Assembly (NCBI GenBank): GCA_002309695.1
Contig: DBXV01000026.1
Location: 10,318 to 74,317, forward strand
Direction: 5' to 3'
Source: Myxococcales bacterium UBA1203
Lineage (GTDB): Bacteria; Myxococcota; Myxococcia; Myxococcales; UBA5297
DNA length: 64,000 bases
The position numbers and the translations under genes were made by a program. The notes under the pieces are model-generated. The model was not told the DNA's origin, did not search any database, and saw only the letters and a list, made by a program, of their open reading frames with translations. Of this stretch, positions 17,864 through 26,895 are shown piece after piece. Every line of letters starts with the position of its first letter. Position 1 is the stretch's first letter.

Positions 17864-19726
17864 TTGAAGGACATCGCTCAGCGCATCATTGCCGACACCT
17901 ACAACGCCGCCGTCGAGAAGGGGCTCCTCCCCAAAACGGACGCGGCCATCCAAATCGAGGCGCCCAAGCAGGCCTCTCACGGCGACTGGTCCACCAACCT
18001 GGCCATGCTCCTGACGAAGGCCGCCAAAAAGCCGCCCCGCGCCATTGCCCAGATTCTCGTGGACAACCTTGCTGATCCCGAGGGCGCCATCGAAAAGGCC
18101 GAGATTGCCGGGCCTGGCTTCATCAACCTGACCATGAAGCCCCGCGTGTGGATGGATGGGCTGAAAGGCGTTCTCGCGAAGGGCGATGACTTCGGGAAGT
18201 CCGACGCAGGGCACGGCAAAAAGGTGATGGTCGAATACGTCTCGGCCAATCCCACGGGGCCCATGCACGTGGGCCACGGGCGCGGCGCTGTGGTGGGAGA
18301 CGCCATCGCCAGCCTGCTCAAAGCCGCCGGCTACGAGGTGACCCGCGAGTATTACGTGAACGACGCGGGCGGACAGGTAAAGGCGCTGGGCAAGGCGCTC
18401 TACGTGCGCGTCCGCGAGCTCTTGGGACATCCGATTCCCGCGCCGACGCTGCCGACGCCGCCGGAGCATCCGGCGACGCCCGAGGAATGGGAGGCGAAGA
18501 AGGCCTACGAGGCCGAAAAGGCGGCGATTCTCCCCTATCCCGGCCTCTATCTTATCGACGTGGCGAAGGCCTTTCTCAGCGAAAAGGGCGAGGCGGGGAA
18601 GGCAATGGCCGAGGCTCCGCTCACCGATGAAAACAAGGCTGCCTTCACCGACTTCGCCATGGAGAAGCTGCTCAAGGTCATTCAGGGCGACCTCGCGGCG
18701 CTGAACATCCACTTCGACTCGTGGTTCAGCGAGCGGACGCTTCACCAGAATCACGCCATCGAAAACGCCATCGCCCGCCTGACCGAGATGGGCCACATGT
18801 ATCGGGGCGTCCTGCCGCCGCCCAAGGAGGCCGCCCACGCCGAGGACTACGAACCGCGCGAGCAGCTGCTCTTTCAGGCGACGAAGTTCGGCGACGACCA
18901 GGACAGGCCCCTCCAAAAATCCGACGGCAGCTACACCTACTTCGCGGCCGACATTGCCTATCACAAGAACAAGCTCGACCGGGGCTTCACTGAGCTCGTC
19001 AACGTCTGGGGTGCGGATCACGGCGGCTACGTGCGGCGCGTGCAGGCGGCTGTCTCGGCGCTGACCGGCGTTCAGGGCGCCCTCGACGTGGTGCTCGTGC
19101 AGATGGTCAACCTCATCAAGGACGGCCGCCCCTACAAGATGAGCAAGCGGGCGGGGACGTTCGTCACGCTGCGCGACGTTGTGGATGAGGCAGGGTGCGA
19201 CGCGACGCGGGTGATGTTCCTGATGAAGCGCGCCGACGCTCAGCTGGAGTTCGACCTCGACCTCGTGAAGCGCCAGACGATGGAAAACCCGGTTTTCTAC
19301 GTCCAATACGGCCACGCGCGCTGTGCGGGCATCCTGATGAAGGCCAAAGAGGCGGGCATGGCGCCGGGATTCGATATGGACGCGGCCGCACTCTCGGCGC
19401 TTCTCACCGACCCGGATGAACTCGCGCTGATTCGCCGCCTGCTCGACTTCCCGGAGACGGTCGCTTCTGCCGCCGTGGCCAAGGAGCCGCATCGGATTCT
19501 CTTCTACGTGCGCGAGCTCTCGAGCGCGTTTCAGGCCTACTACACGCGCGGCAAGAAGGAGCCCGGGATGCGCGTGGTGCTGTCGGACGATGCGAAAAAG
19601 ACAGCCGCAAGGCTCGTCCTCGTCTCAGCGCTCAAGGCAGTCTTCAAAAACGCCCTGCACCTGTTGGGAGTCAGCGCGCCCGACCGCATGGAGGCGCCCG
19701 CCGCAGAGGACGGGGCTGAGGACTGA
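17864..19726 (+). CDS. argS: arginyl-tRNA synthetase
   Basis: A class I aminoacyl-tRNA synthetase of about 620 residues that charges tRNA-Arg. Visible landmarks are the HIGH-type motif in ANPTGPMHVGHGRG, the KMSK motif in YKMSKRAGTFVTL, the N-terminal additional domain (KDIAQRII...) and the anticodon-binding C-terminal helices. I start at TTG 17864, where GAGGA lies 9 bases upstream and the Arg-tRNA synthetase N-domain begins. An ATG at 17660 would add 68 basic, low-complexity residues unlike the family. It is followed after 8 bases by a SPOR-domain gene, an arrangement common in deltaproteobacteria. An insert around residues 200-225 is rich in Pro and Glu. Confidence 0.92.
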   Translation: MKDIAQRIIADTYNAAVEKGLLPKTDAAIQIEAPKQASHGDWSTNLAMLLTKAAKKPPRAIAQILVDNLADPEGAIEKAEIAGPGFINLTMKPRVWMDGLKGVLAKGDDFGKSDAGHGKKVMVEYVSANPTGPMHVGHGRGAVVGDAIASLLKAAGYEVTREYYVNDAGGQVKALGKALYVRVRELLGHPIPAPTLPTPPEHPATPEEWEAKKAYEAEKAAILPYPGLYLIDVAKAFLSEKGEAGKAMAEAPLTDENKAAFTDFAMEKLLKVIQGDLAALNIHFDSWFSERTLHQNHAIENAIARLTEMGHMYRGVLPPPKEAAHAEDYEPREQLLFQATKFGDDQDRPLQKSDGSYTYFAADIAYHKNKLDRGFTELVNVWGADHGGYVRRVQAAVSALTGVQGALDVVLVQMVNLIKDGRPYKMSKRAGTFVTLRDVVDEAGCDATRVMFLMKRADAQLEFDLDLVKRQTMENPVFYVQYGHARCAGILMKAKEAGMAPGFDMDAAALSALLTDPDELALIRRLLDFPETVASAAVAKEPHRILFYVRELSSAFQAYYTRGKKEPGMRVVLSDDAKKTAARLVLVSALKAVFKNALHLLGVSAPDRMEAPAAEDGAED

Positions 19727-19734
19727 GGGCTGCC

Positions 19735-20496
19735 ATGAGAAACGACGCTTCGTCCGAAATCACATTGGGAAGCGGCCAGGTAGTGGCCTTTGTGCTGGTC
19801 TCACTGGTGCTCATCGGCCTCGCCTTCTCGCTGGGACTCAAAGCTGGCCAGTCGCTGGCCGAAGAGACCGTCTGCGGCGCCAAAGCAGGCCGCGCCGCAG
19901 GGAGCCAAACTTCTTCCGACAGGCTGGCCGCCCTGGACGCTCAGGCAAAGGCACAGCAGGAGGCACGGGCGCAGGCAGAGGGGCTCACTTTCACCAAAGA
20001 ACTGACGCGCACCGCGGAGCCTATGGACGGCGCCCAGACAGCAGACAAGTCACCGTCACCCTCTCAGGAAGCATCCAAGGAAGCCGCGGCCGCTCCGTCA
20101 GCAGAGAAGACGGCATCCGGTGCATCCAAAACGGCCGCTTCGTCCGCTTCATCGCCCGCCGCTTCAAAGGACAAATCCGCTGAACCGGCCAAAAGCGGAG
20201 ATTTAAGGGCCGCGTTCAGTCAGGCGGCCGCCGCTTCGTCTGCGGACGCCTCCAAGACGCGGACTGGATTTGCCCTCCAGACGGCCTCTGTTCCCTCGGA
20301 AAAAACGGCCAAAGACGAGGTTCGCCGCCTCACCTCCAAGGGACTCAGCGCCTGGTACACGACTGCGGAAGTGCGCGGGACCAAGACGTATCGAATCAAA
20401 GTCGGTCCCTACGCGACCAAAGATGCCGCGCAGGCAGACAAAGCCCGCGTTGCCGAAAAATGCGGCGGCCAGCCCATCATCGCCAACGCGGACTGA
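19735..20496 (+). CDS. SPOR-domain membrane protein
   Basis: A 253-residue protein with an N-terminal membrane helix (VVAFVLVSLVLIGLAFSLGL, about residues 17-36), a long Ala/Ser/Lys-rich linker and a C-terminal SPOR domain (about 178-252, starting FALQTASVPSEKTAKDEVRR and including YRIKVGPYATKDAAQ). SPOR domains bind glycan strands stripped of stem peptides, usually at the division site. The topology is a short cytoplasmic tail with a periplasmic SPOR domain. It is 8 bases after argS and 72 bases before surE, so it is probably co-transcribed. The division role is inferred from the family. Confidence 0.85.
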   Translation: MRNDASSEITLGSGQVVAFVLVSLVLIGLAFSLGLKAGQSLAEETVCGAKAGRAAGSQTSSDRLAALDAQAKAQQEARAQAEGLTFTKELTRTAEPMDGAQTADKSPSPSQEASKEAAAAPSAEKTASGASKTAASSASSPAASKDKSAEPAKSGDLRAAFSQAAAASSADASKTRTGFALQTASVPSEKTAKDEVRRLTSKGLSAWYTTAEVRGTKTYRIKVGPYATKDAAQADKARVAEKCGGQPIIANAD

Positions 20497-20568
20497 CAGG
20501 CAGCGGCTGAGCAGTGCCGGACCCGCCCGCGCCGGACGCCGCGACTCAACAAAGAAGAGAGCCCCGGA

Positions 20569-21363
20569 ATGCACATCCTCCTCACCAACGATGACGGCTA
20601 CGCGGCAGCAGGTCTCCGGGCTCTGGCGGACGCGCTCTCTTCTTTCGCTCGGGTCACCGTCGTCGCGCCCTCTGTTGAGCAGTCTGCCAAGTCCCACGCC
20701 ATCACGCTGAACAGGCCGCTGCGCGTCCATCGAATCAGCGGGCTGGCCGGTGGTGAGGACGGCGAAAAAAGCGGCTGGTTTCACGCGGACGGCACGCCCA
20801 GCGACTGTGCCTATCTGGGCATCAACATGATTCTTCGGGACGCGCCGCCGGACCTGCTCTGCTCGGGCATCAATCACGGTCCCAACGTGGGTGGCGACGT
20901 TCTTTATTCGGGGACCGTCGCGGCCGCGCTGGAAGCGGCGCTGATGGGCGTTCCTGCCATCGCTTTTTCTCTGGCGAGGGGCAGCGGCTTTCAGAGTGCC
21001 GCGCAGCAGGCCGCCCGCATCGTCCGCCGCGCTGCAGAGGCCCATGCCATCCCGCCGGGAACAGCGCTCAACGTGAATTTTCCGGAGCGCATCGACGGAA
21101 GCATCGCCGTCACCCGCCTGGGCCGAAGGAGCTACGGCGCCGAGGTCATTGAACGGACCGACCCCCGGGGAAAGCCCTACGTCTGGATTGGCGGCGCCGA
21201 GGCCGATTACGAACTCGTTCCCGGGACGGACTGCGAGGCGGTCTTCGCGGCCGGAAAAACTTCCATCACCCCTCTGAGCGTCGATTGCACGCAGACGGAT
21301 CAGCTGGCGCTTCTGCAGAAAATTTTCAGCGCCGATTCCCCCCAGGGCTCCAGCCAGCCATGA
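20569..21363 (+). CDS. surE: 5'/3'-nucleotidase SurE
   Basis: A 264-residue metal-dependent nucleoside monophosphate phosphatase. MHILLTNDDGY at the N-terminus supplies the metal-binding Asp pair. VAPSVEQSAKSHAITLNRPL contains the family Ser, and SGINHGPNVGGDVLYSGTVAAALEAAL is a characteristic stretch with the Asn ligand. AGAG-type ribosome bases precede the ATG. Its stop overlaps the start of the nlpD-like gene by ATGA, so the two are translationally coupled. The surE-nlpD neighbourhood is known from gammaproteobacteria, where pcm lies between; pcm is absent here. The protein has the usual length. Confidence 0.92.
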   Translation: MHILLTNDDGYAAAGLRALADALSSFARVTVVAPSVEQSAKSHAITLNRPLRVHRISGLAGGEDGEKSGWFHADGTPSDCAYLGINMILRDAPPDLLCSGINHGPNVGGDVLYSGTVAAALEAALMGVPAIAFSLARGSGFQSAAQQAARIVRRAAEAHAIPPGTALNVNFPERIDGSIAVTRLGRRSYGAEVIERTDPRGKPYVWIGGAEADYELVPGTDCEAVFAAGKTSITPLSVDCTQTDQLALLQKIFSADSPQGSSQP

Positions 21364-22310
21364 GACGGACGAATGAATTCATTCTGCTTCGTGTCCTGAC
21401 CTGTCTTCTGGCGCTCCTGTCCGCCGCCTGCGTCACATCGCCCGCGCCGCGCCCTCGGACGCAGGCCCGCCCAGCCACCGGCGTCGAGCACACGGTCCAG
21501 AAGGGCGAGTCCCTCTGGAAAATCAGCCGCGCGTACGGCGTCTCCATCGAGATGATTGCCCTGGCCAACGAGATGGGCAGCAACAGCCGCATCGACATTG
21601 GCCAGAAGCTCTTCATTCCGGGGGCCACCAAAGTCCGCTCCACGTCTTCGCCATCCTCTGCGGCGAAGCAGGCAGCTGCGCCCAAAAGCGGTTCCGGAAA
21701 CCCCAGGACAGCGGCGGCATCATCATCGGCATCGTCGGCCTCCAAGGGGCCCCAGCCTCAGGCCAAATCAGCGGCATCCGCGGCAGCGTCACCTCCGGCG
21801 TCCTCTGCTTCTTCGGCCGTTCCGTCCTCCTCCCCCAAAAAATCTGTTGACGGGGGCTCCGCGGGACCCACGCCGTTTCTCCCCGCGGACAACAGCGCTT
21901 CCAGCCAATACGCGCCGCCCCCGGCTGCGAAGGACAAGCCTCTGTCCTGGCCCGTTCGAGGCGTTCTGTATGCCCGCTTCGGCAAGCGCGCGGAGAGCGT
22001 TCACGACGGCATCGACATCGCCGCACCCGAGGCCACGCCCATTCGCGCCGCAGCCGCCGGGACCGTCCTCTTCAGCGCGCCGCAGCCCGGCTACGGCAAT
22101 CTGGTCATCATCCAGCATGAAGGCGGCATGCTGACGCTCTACGCCCACAACCGGGAAAATCTGGTGAAAGAGGGCGACCGCGTTCGTCTGGGGCAGGTGA
22201 TTGCCCGCATGGGCATCGGTTCGCCGACCAGCGGGCCCTATCTGCACTTCGAGGTCCGCGTGGGCAGCGTTCCCAAAAATCCTCTGGACTACCTGCCGCC
22301 GCCCCGCTGA
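21360..22310 (+). CDS. NlpD-like lipoprotein with LysM and M23 domains
   Basis: A 316-residue lipoprotein. The signal ends in LLSAAC. A LysM peptidoglycan-binding domain (about residues 43-88, HTVQKGESLWKISRAYGVS) is followed by a Ser/Ala/Pro-rich linker and a C-terminal M23/LytM domain. NlpD activates cell-wall amidases at division. In this copy the first metal motif HDGID keeps the His and Asp lost in E. coli NlpD, and LYAHN has its His, but the final motif reads YLHFEVR, lacking the first His of HxH. The ending NPLDYLPPP resembles NlpD. It may therefore be either a non-enzymatic activator or a weak endopeptidase. ATG 21360 overlaps the surE stop. Confidence 0.85.
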   Translation: MRRTNEFILLRVLTCLLALLSAACVTSPAPRPRTQARPATGVEHTVQKGESLWKISRAYGVSIEMIALANEMGSNSRIDIGQKLFIPGATKVRSTSSPSSAAKQAAAPKSGSGNPRTAAASSSASSASKGPQPQAKSAASAAASPPASSASSAVPSSSPKKSVDGGSAGPTPFLPADNSASSQYAPPPAAKDKPLSWPVRGVLYARFGKRAESVHDGIDIAAPEATPIRAAAAGTVLFSAPQPGYGNLVIIQHEGGMLTLYAHNRENLVKEGDRVRLGQVIARMGIGSPTSGPYLHFEVRVGSVPKNPLDYLPPPR

Positions 22311-22405
22311 CAGATGCGGTTCTTTCCGCCGTAAAACGCGGCGCTTCCGCTGTCCTCCAAACAACGTTCCCCCCACCCCCGCTCTCTCGAAGAAAGGAAG
22401 TCAAA

Positions 22406-22966
22406 ATGTCCCCAATGCGCGCTCTTCTTCTGGGCCTGGCACTGACACTGACACCCTCTCTGGCGCTGGCCGCCGCTCCCGACAGCGGCACGCAGAACTC
22501 CACAACCAAGAAGAAAAAGAAAAAAAAGAAGGCGGCCCAAAACACCGGCCTGCAGACCTCGCCGGGATCTCTGTCCATCGATACCAGCATGCCGGTGACG
22601 GCTCAGACCTCTCAGAACGAATCCGACGACCTGGGCATCATGCCGCTCGACGTGGAGCACATGCTCTTTGACGCCAAGTCGATTCAGGACGTGATCAAGC
22701 ACCACATGCCCCAGATTCAGAGCTGCTACGAAAAGGTCCTGGCCACCAGCGGCGAGCGCATCGAGGGCACGGTGACAGCCGGCTTCATCATCGATGTCAC
22801 GGGGACGGTGACGGACGCGCGGGTGCTGAAAAAGAAAAGCACCGTCAAAGATGAGCGGGTCATTGACTGCGTGCTGCTGCGCCTCCGCCGGCTGGTCTTT
22901 CCCAAGCCGCCCGACAATCGGCGCTATCCCATCGAATTCCCCTTCAACCTGACGGTGAAAAAATAG
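22406..22966 (+). CDS. AgmX/PglI C-terminal-domain protein
   Basis: A 186-residue secreted protein. It has a cleavable signal peptide ([13 protein letters not shown]), then a run of eight Lys residues near 35-42, and a C-terminal domain from about 75. That domain contains [41 protein letters not shown] and [20 protein letters not shown], which is the AgmX/PglI or TonB-C-like pattern common in Myxococcota, often with paired Cys (here SCYE and IDCV). AgmX-type proteins are linked to gliding in Myxococcus, but this short form lacks the kinase or FHA parts. Periplasmic role inferred; function unknown. Confidence 0.75.
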   Translation: MSPMRALLLGLALTLTPSLALAAAPDSGTQNSTTKKKKKKKKAAQNTGLQTSPGSLSIDTSMPVTAQTSQNESDDLGIMPLDVEHMLFDAKSIQDVIKHHMPQIQSCYEKVLATSGERIEGTVTAGFIIDVTGTVTDARVLKKKSTVKDERVIDCVLLRLRRLVFPKPPDNRRYPIEFPFNLTVKK

Positions 22967-23049
22967 CCGAACCGCCGCCCGACCTTGCTTGTTCAACTCA
23001 TTCATTCCCGGCCAATCGGCGCACCGCAGGCCGGAAAGGACACACGACC

Positions 23050-23460
23050 ATGACACTCGACCTGAAGAAGACTCCCATCCGCGCCATGATTCGCATGCGC
23101 ATGAGCTCTCACGACGCCCACTACGGCGGCGGTCTGGTGGACGGGGCGCGGATGCTCAACCTCTTCGGCGACGTGGCCACGGAGCTGCTCATCCGGCTGG
23201 ACGGCGACGAGGGCCTCTTCCGCGCCTATGACAGCGTGGAATTTCTGGCGCCGGTCAAAGCGGGCGACTTCATCGAGGCCACGGGCGAAATCACCGCCAT
23301 CGGCAATACGTCGCGCAAAATGACCTTTGAAGCGCGCAAGGTCATCACGCCCGTTCCCGGAAGCGATTCGGCGGCGGACGTTCTTGAAGAGCCCGTCGTC
23401 GTCTGCCGTGCCAGCGGCACCTGCGTCGTTCCCAAAGACAAGCAGCGCGGCAGATACTGA
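23050..23460 (+). CDS. hotdog-fold protein, 3-aminobutyryl-CoA ammonia-lyase (Kal)-like
   Basis: A 136-residue single hotdog domain. The segments [59 protein letters not shown] and [17 protein letters not shown] closely fit my memory of Kal, the enzyme that removes ammonia from 3-aminobutyryl-CoA in lysine fermentation. An acyl-CoA thioesterase of the same fold is the alternative. AAGGA lies upstream of the ATG. A strong terminator follows and no other lysine-fermentation gene (kamA, kamD/E, kce, kdd) is in the window, so the pathway cannot be confirmed here. Confidence 0.65.
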   Translation: MTLDLKKTPIRAMIRMRMSSHDAHYGGGLVDGARMLNLFGDVATELLIRLDGDEGLFRAYDSVEFLAPVKAGDFIEATGEITAIGNTSRKMTFEARKVITPVPGSDSAADVLEEPVVVCRASGTCVVPKDKQRGRY

Positions 23461-23527
23461 GAATTATCCCGCCTCACCCGTGGCCGGCCGCATTGGCCCG
23501 CACCAAAAATATCCCTGTTTCCAAATG

Positions 23528-23580
23528 AAAACGGCGGCGTTCCCGGTTCAGACCGAACCGAGGACGCCGCCATTTTTTTC
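23528..23580. terminator. bidirectional intrinsic terminator
   Basis: GGCGGCGTTCCCGGTTC (23533-23549) pairs with GAACCGAGGACGCCGCC (23555-23571) with two mismatches. A T run follows on the + strand, and a shorter T-rich run on the - strand. It lies between convergent genes. Confidence 0.85.
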
Positions 23581-23633
23581 ATCCGCTGCACCTTTGAAGC
23601 GGGCCCTCCGCCGGGCAGCCGAAGAAAAGTCAG

Positions 23634-25709
23634 CTACTGAATCGCCATGTCGAAGCTGAAGGAAACGGCCGGGAAGAGGCAGACGGCATCTTCGCCAGTC
23701 TCGCCGTCAGCCTGAATGCCGGTGAACACGAGATCGGCCGCAGAGCCAGTCAGCCTGCCGCTGACGGAGGACACGCTCATCGTTCCGCTGACCGGCGAAT
23801 AGAGCATGCTGTCGGACAGGTAGCCGATGCAGACAGCGTCCAGGCAATAGGCTGAACCGTTGGCGACCTCCCAGCCGCTGGCCCGCGGATGCAGCCGAAA
23901 GTCCTCGAAAGGCTGGAGCGTGCCTTCGGTGAACGGCGCGCGCTCTCCGTAATAGGTATTCAGATTCAGCAGCAGCTTCCCGTCCGTCTGTCCCAGGGCG
24001 CCGCTCAGCATCTGAATCTCGTCAAAGCCGTTGACCGCCGCTGTGGCGATGCGCTCGGCCGTTCCCGACACGGACGTCTCGGGGAAAATGACAGGCGAAG
24101 CAGCCGCACAGTCCTCCGTCCAGGTCTCCGTGTAGGACTCGTCCCTGAAATAATTCACCGCCGTTCCCTCCTGGGCACCGGCATAGGTCCCCGGAGACGT
24201 TTCAAAGGAGAAGCTCACCGGCGGCGTCACACAGGCGAGCGGGTCGGACACCGTTACCTCGGGCATGAAAAATACGGCATTTTCGACGGTTCCCGCGAGC
24301 GCGTTCCCTTCCACATCCCGCTCAGTCAGCGTGATGGTTCCCTCATAGGCGTTGTACTGGCTGTCGGCGTAAACAATCAGGCACGCCTGTGACTCGCAAT
24401 ACGGATAGCCGTCGTCTGTAAACCCGCCCAGCGTGTCGATGGCGATGGGCTTGCCCGTCTCAATGCCGCCGGAGGGCGCCCAGCTGTCATTCACATCGAC
24501 GTAAATATACATTTCATCTGTATTATAATAATAGACTACCTGGTCATACTCAAAGCTCTCTTCGCCGACTGTGTATTCCGCCTTCATCTGATAGCCGTAG
24601 CCGTCAGAGGAAGTGCCGAAAGTCTGCCCGGACATGTCGTCCAAACCATCCGGTTCACAGACAATACCGTAGGTATAGGTAAAGCTGACGGGCGCAGTCA
24701 GGCACGTCCGGCCGTAATGCGCATCCACGTAATCTGAGAAAAAGGCGTCTTTGACCTGAATGGTCAGCGGATCCAGCGAGACCAATGTGGCCGTTCCCTG
24801 AACCGAGTCGTACCAGTAGTCCAGCGATGACGACCTGTGGGCGATGATGGCACAAAACTCCGTATCACATCCCACAAGGTTGCCGCTGGCGGTGGTTGTG
24901 ACCGTGCTGAGCGTCCCCGTGGTCCCTGCCTTCAGGTCCGATTTGTAAAGCAGGTACATAAAGGTGCTGCCGTCCTCCACGATGCCCACCCGATAGGTAT
25001 CCTCCGCGTCCCAGAGATAGCTGGGCCCCGTGTAGGCGCCGTTCAGAGGCGTCAAATCGCGCAGCGGATTCACGACAGTCGCCCCCTCGGTGCCTGTGCA
25101 GTCGAAGAGAACGCTCCTGCCGCAGCTGTCGATGGCCTTGGCCGCCCCGCATCGGGAAATGGCGCAGTAGGGAGCCTCGTCCACAGTGCAGATATCGTCA
25201 TTCACGCAGGCATGTTTGACGAGGTCACAGCTCCTGCCATCGCCGCAGTCCGTCCCGCAGTCGAGCGAAGCCGACTTCCCGCAGGCATCCTCTATCTGAA
25301 TGATTCCGCAGGCATCCTCGCAGGCAGCGGCCTCTTCCTCCTCGGGAAGGCTGCATCCCGTGACGCACTTGTGCTTGTAGCAGTTCTTCCCGTCGCCGCA
25401 CTTGCCGCACGAAGCCAGAGCCATTCGGCCGCAGGAGTCGTCCGTCTGGACTTCGCCGCACTCGAACGACGCGCAGACCGACGCGGAGTCCACCGTGCAG
25501 AATCCCTCGTTGAACTGGCAGTCTTTTCCGCAGCGGCCATCAGACCCGTTGTCATCGCCGTCGTCGCAGGCTTCACCGTCGTCCGCCTGGACGATGCCGT
25601 CCCCGCAGTAAGCGTCATCGTCATCGTCATCGCCGCAGCCCAGGGCCATCGGCATCGCCAGAGACAGAGACAGAATCAGGGAGCTCAGAGAAAAACTTCG
25701 GGAGCGCAT
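23634..25709 (-). CDS. cysteine-rich lipoprotein with Myxococcus-type repeats
   Basis: A 691-residue lipoprotein. The signal ends in MALGC and is followed by an Asp tract. Residues 30-210 are disulfide-rich, beginning with CGDGIVQADDGEACDDG, a Myxococcus Cys-rich repeat, followed by repeats of the type C.....CG....DSCGR.....C. The rest holds about three related beta domains of roughly 130-200 residues, each ending in a phrase like C.TPPVSFSFE (C(L/V)..(A/P)VSF). A surface role is likely; the ligand is unknown. It is the last gene of a three-gene - strand run ending at the terminator at 23528-23580. Confidence 0.8.
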   Translation of the reverse strand: MRSRSFSLSSLILSLSLAMPMALGCGDDDDDDAYCGDGIVQADDGEACDDGDDNGSDGRCGKDCQFNEGFCTVDSASVCASFECGEVQTDDSCGRMALASCGKCGDGKNCYKHKCVTGCSLPEEEEAAACEDACGIIQIEDACGKSASLDCGTDCGDGRSCDLVKHACVNDDICTVDEAPYCAISRCGAAKAIDSCGRSVLFDCTGTEGATVVNPLRDLTPLNGAYTGPSYLWDAEDTYRVGIVEDGSTFMYLLYKSDLKAGTTGTLSTVTTTASGNLVGCDTEFCAIIAHRSSSLDYWYDSVQGTATLVSLDPLTIQVKDAFFSDYVDAHYGRTCLTAPVSFTYTYGIVCEPDGLDDMSGQTFGTSSDGYGYQMKAEYTVGEESFEYDQVVYYYNTDEMYIYVDVNDSWAPSGGIETGKPIAIDTLGGFTDDGYPYCESQACLIVYADSQYNAYEGTITLTERDVEGNALAGTVENAVFFMPEVTVSDPLACVTPPVSFSFETSPGTYAGAQEGTAVNYFRDESYTETWTEDCAAASPVIFPETSVSGTAERIATAAVNGFDEIQMLSGALGQTDGKLLLNLNTYYGERAPFTEGTLQPFEDFRLHPRASGWEVANGSAYCLDAVCIGYLSDSMLYSPVSGTMSVSSVSGRLTGSAADLVFTGIQADGETGEDAVCLFPAVSFSFDMAIQ

Positions 25710-25738
25710 CAGGTTTTCCTTTCTGTCGAAGATGAAAA

Positions 25739-26773
25739 TTACGGTGCCGGCGGAGCGGGCTGCGGCGCGGGGGCGGGGGCTGCTGCCGGCGCAGCGGGAG
25801 CCGGTGCCGCCGGAGTTGCCGGAGCTGCTGCAGGTGCTGCAGGTGCAGGCATGGACGCGGCCGGCTTGTAGCCTAAAGCCTTTGCCAGGGCAGTCTGCCG
25901 CGCCCGAATCGAGGCGCTGCCCGGATAGTCATTGAGCCCCCGGTCGTAGGCGCGAAAGGCCTTTTCCTTGTCGCCGATTTTCTCCAGCGCCTGCCCCAGC
26001 ATGTTGGTGGCGTATTCGTGATTTTTCTGGGGTTTTCCGGAGGCGACAAAGGGCTCTAGGTGCTCGGCGGCCTTCGCAAACTCCTTCAGCTCAAAATAGG
26101 CAGCGCCCGCCATGTAATGCGCCTGATTCACGTCCTTCCCGGTGGGCTTGAATGCGAAATACTGAGCGAACAGGTCGGCAGCAGCGCGCATGTCCTGGCG
26201 GCGAAAAGCGGTTCTGGCCTTCTCCAGCGCGCTGTCACCCGCTTCCACGCGCAGTCTGGCCACATGCTCTTCAATGGCGGCCTTTTCGAGAGCGCTGAGC
26301 CCCGACATGTCGAGAGAGGCGGACGCCGTCAGCCCCTTCAGCCGAACTTCAAGGCGCGCATCCGTCAGCTGTTTGAACACTTCACCTGCCTTCAAAGACA
26401 GGCTCTGACGCCGCGCAGCCTCGGACTTCGCCGCATCCATAGCGGCCTTGGCGTCGTCCGCCTGCTTCTTCGCCTCAGCAATCTGCTGCTCGGCCGCCTC
26501 GACCCTGCGCTTTTCTCCATTGACCGCCACGCGCGACACGAGAACGCCAATCATCAGCGCGGCAGCGAAGAAAATCGCGTAGGCCACGCCCGTCGCGACA
26601 AGGGTCCGCTTGTACTGGTCCGCCGTTTTTTTGGAGATTGCCTTCACGTGGAAGTCCACGCCTTTGAGCAGATTGTCCGTCTTGATGATGAGGTTCCGCG
26701 TCTCCACCAGCTCGCGCCTCAGTTCATCCAGTTCCCGGCTCTGCCCGCGGTTTTCGTTGTCAGTCTCAGCCAT
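25739..26773 (-). CDS. membrane-anchored coiled-coil/TPR protein
   Basis: A 344-residue protein. It has a charged cytoplasmic N-terminus, one membrane helix (LVATGVAYAIFFAAALMIGV, about residues 58-77), an alanine/lysine coiled coil (about 85-130), TPR-like helical repeats (about 190-310, including QAHYMAGAAYFELKEFAKAA) and an Ala-Pro tail of about 40 residues. Such proteins scaffold envelope complexes. ATG 26773 is chosen; an upstream ATG at 26872 would add an unrelated basic stretch. It ends 29 bases before the Cys-rich lipoprotein gene, suggesting co-transcription. Partner unknown. Confidence 0.75.
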   Translation of the reverse strand: MAETDNENRGQSRELDELRRELVETRNLIIKTDNLLKGVDFHVKAISKKTADQYKRTLVATGVAYAIFFAAALMIGVLVSRVAVNGEKRRVEAAEQQIAEAKKQADDAKAAMDAAKSEAARRQSLSLKAGEVFKQLTDARLEVRLKGLTASASLDMSGLSALEKAAIEEHVARLRVEAGDSALEKARTAFRRQDMRAAADLFAQYFAFKPTGKDVNQAHYMAGAAYFELKEFAKAAEHLEPFVASGKPQKNHEYATNMLGQALEKIGDKEKAFRAYDRGLNDYPGSASIRARQTALAKALGYKPAASMPAPAAPAAAPATPAAPAPAAPAAAPAPAPQPAPPAP

Positions 26774-26895
26774 TTCTCGTCTGCGCTCCGTCGGGACGAA
26801 CCACATCGCCCGGCTCGTCTGTCTGTTTGCCTGTCTGCTTTTGACGTTGGCGGCGCCGGAAATACCCGGCATCCCCGAAACAATTCATTCAGCCA

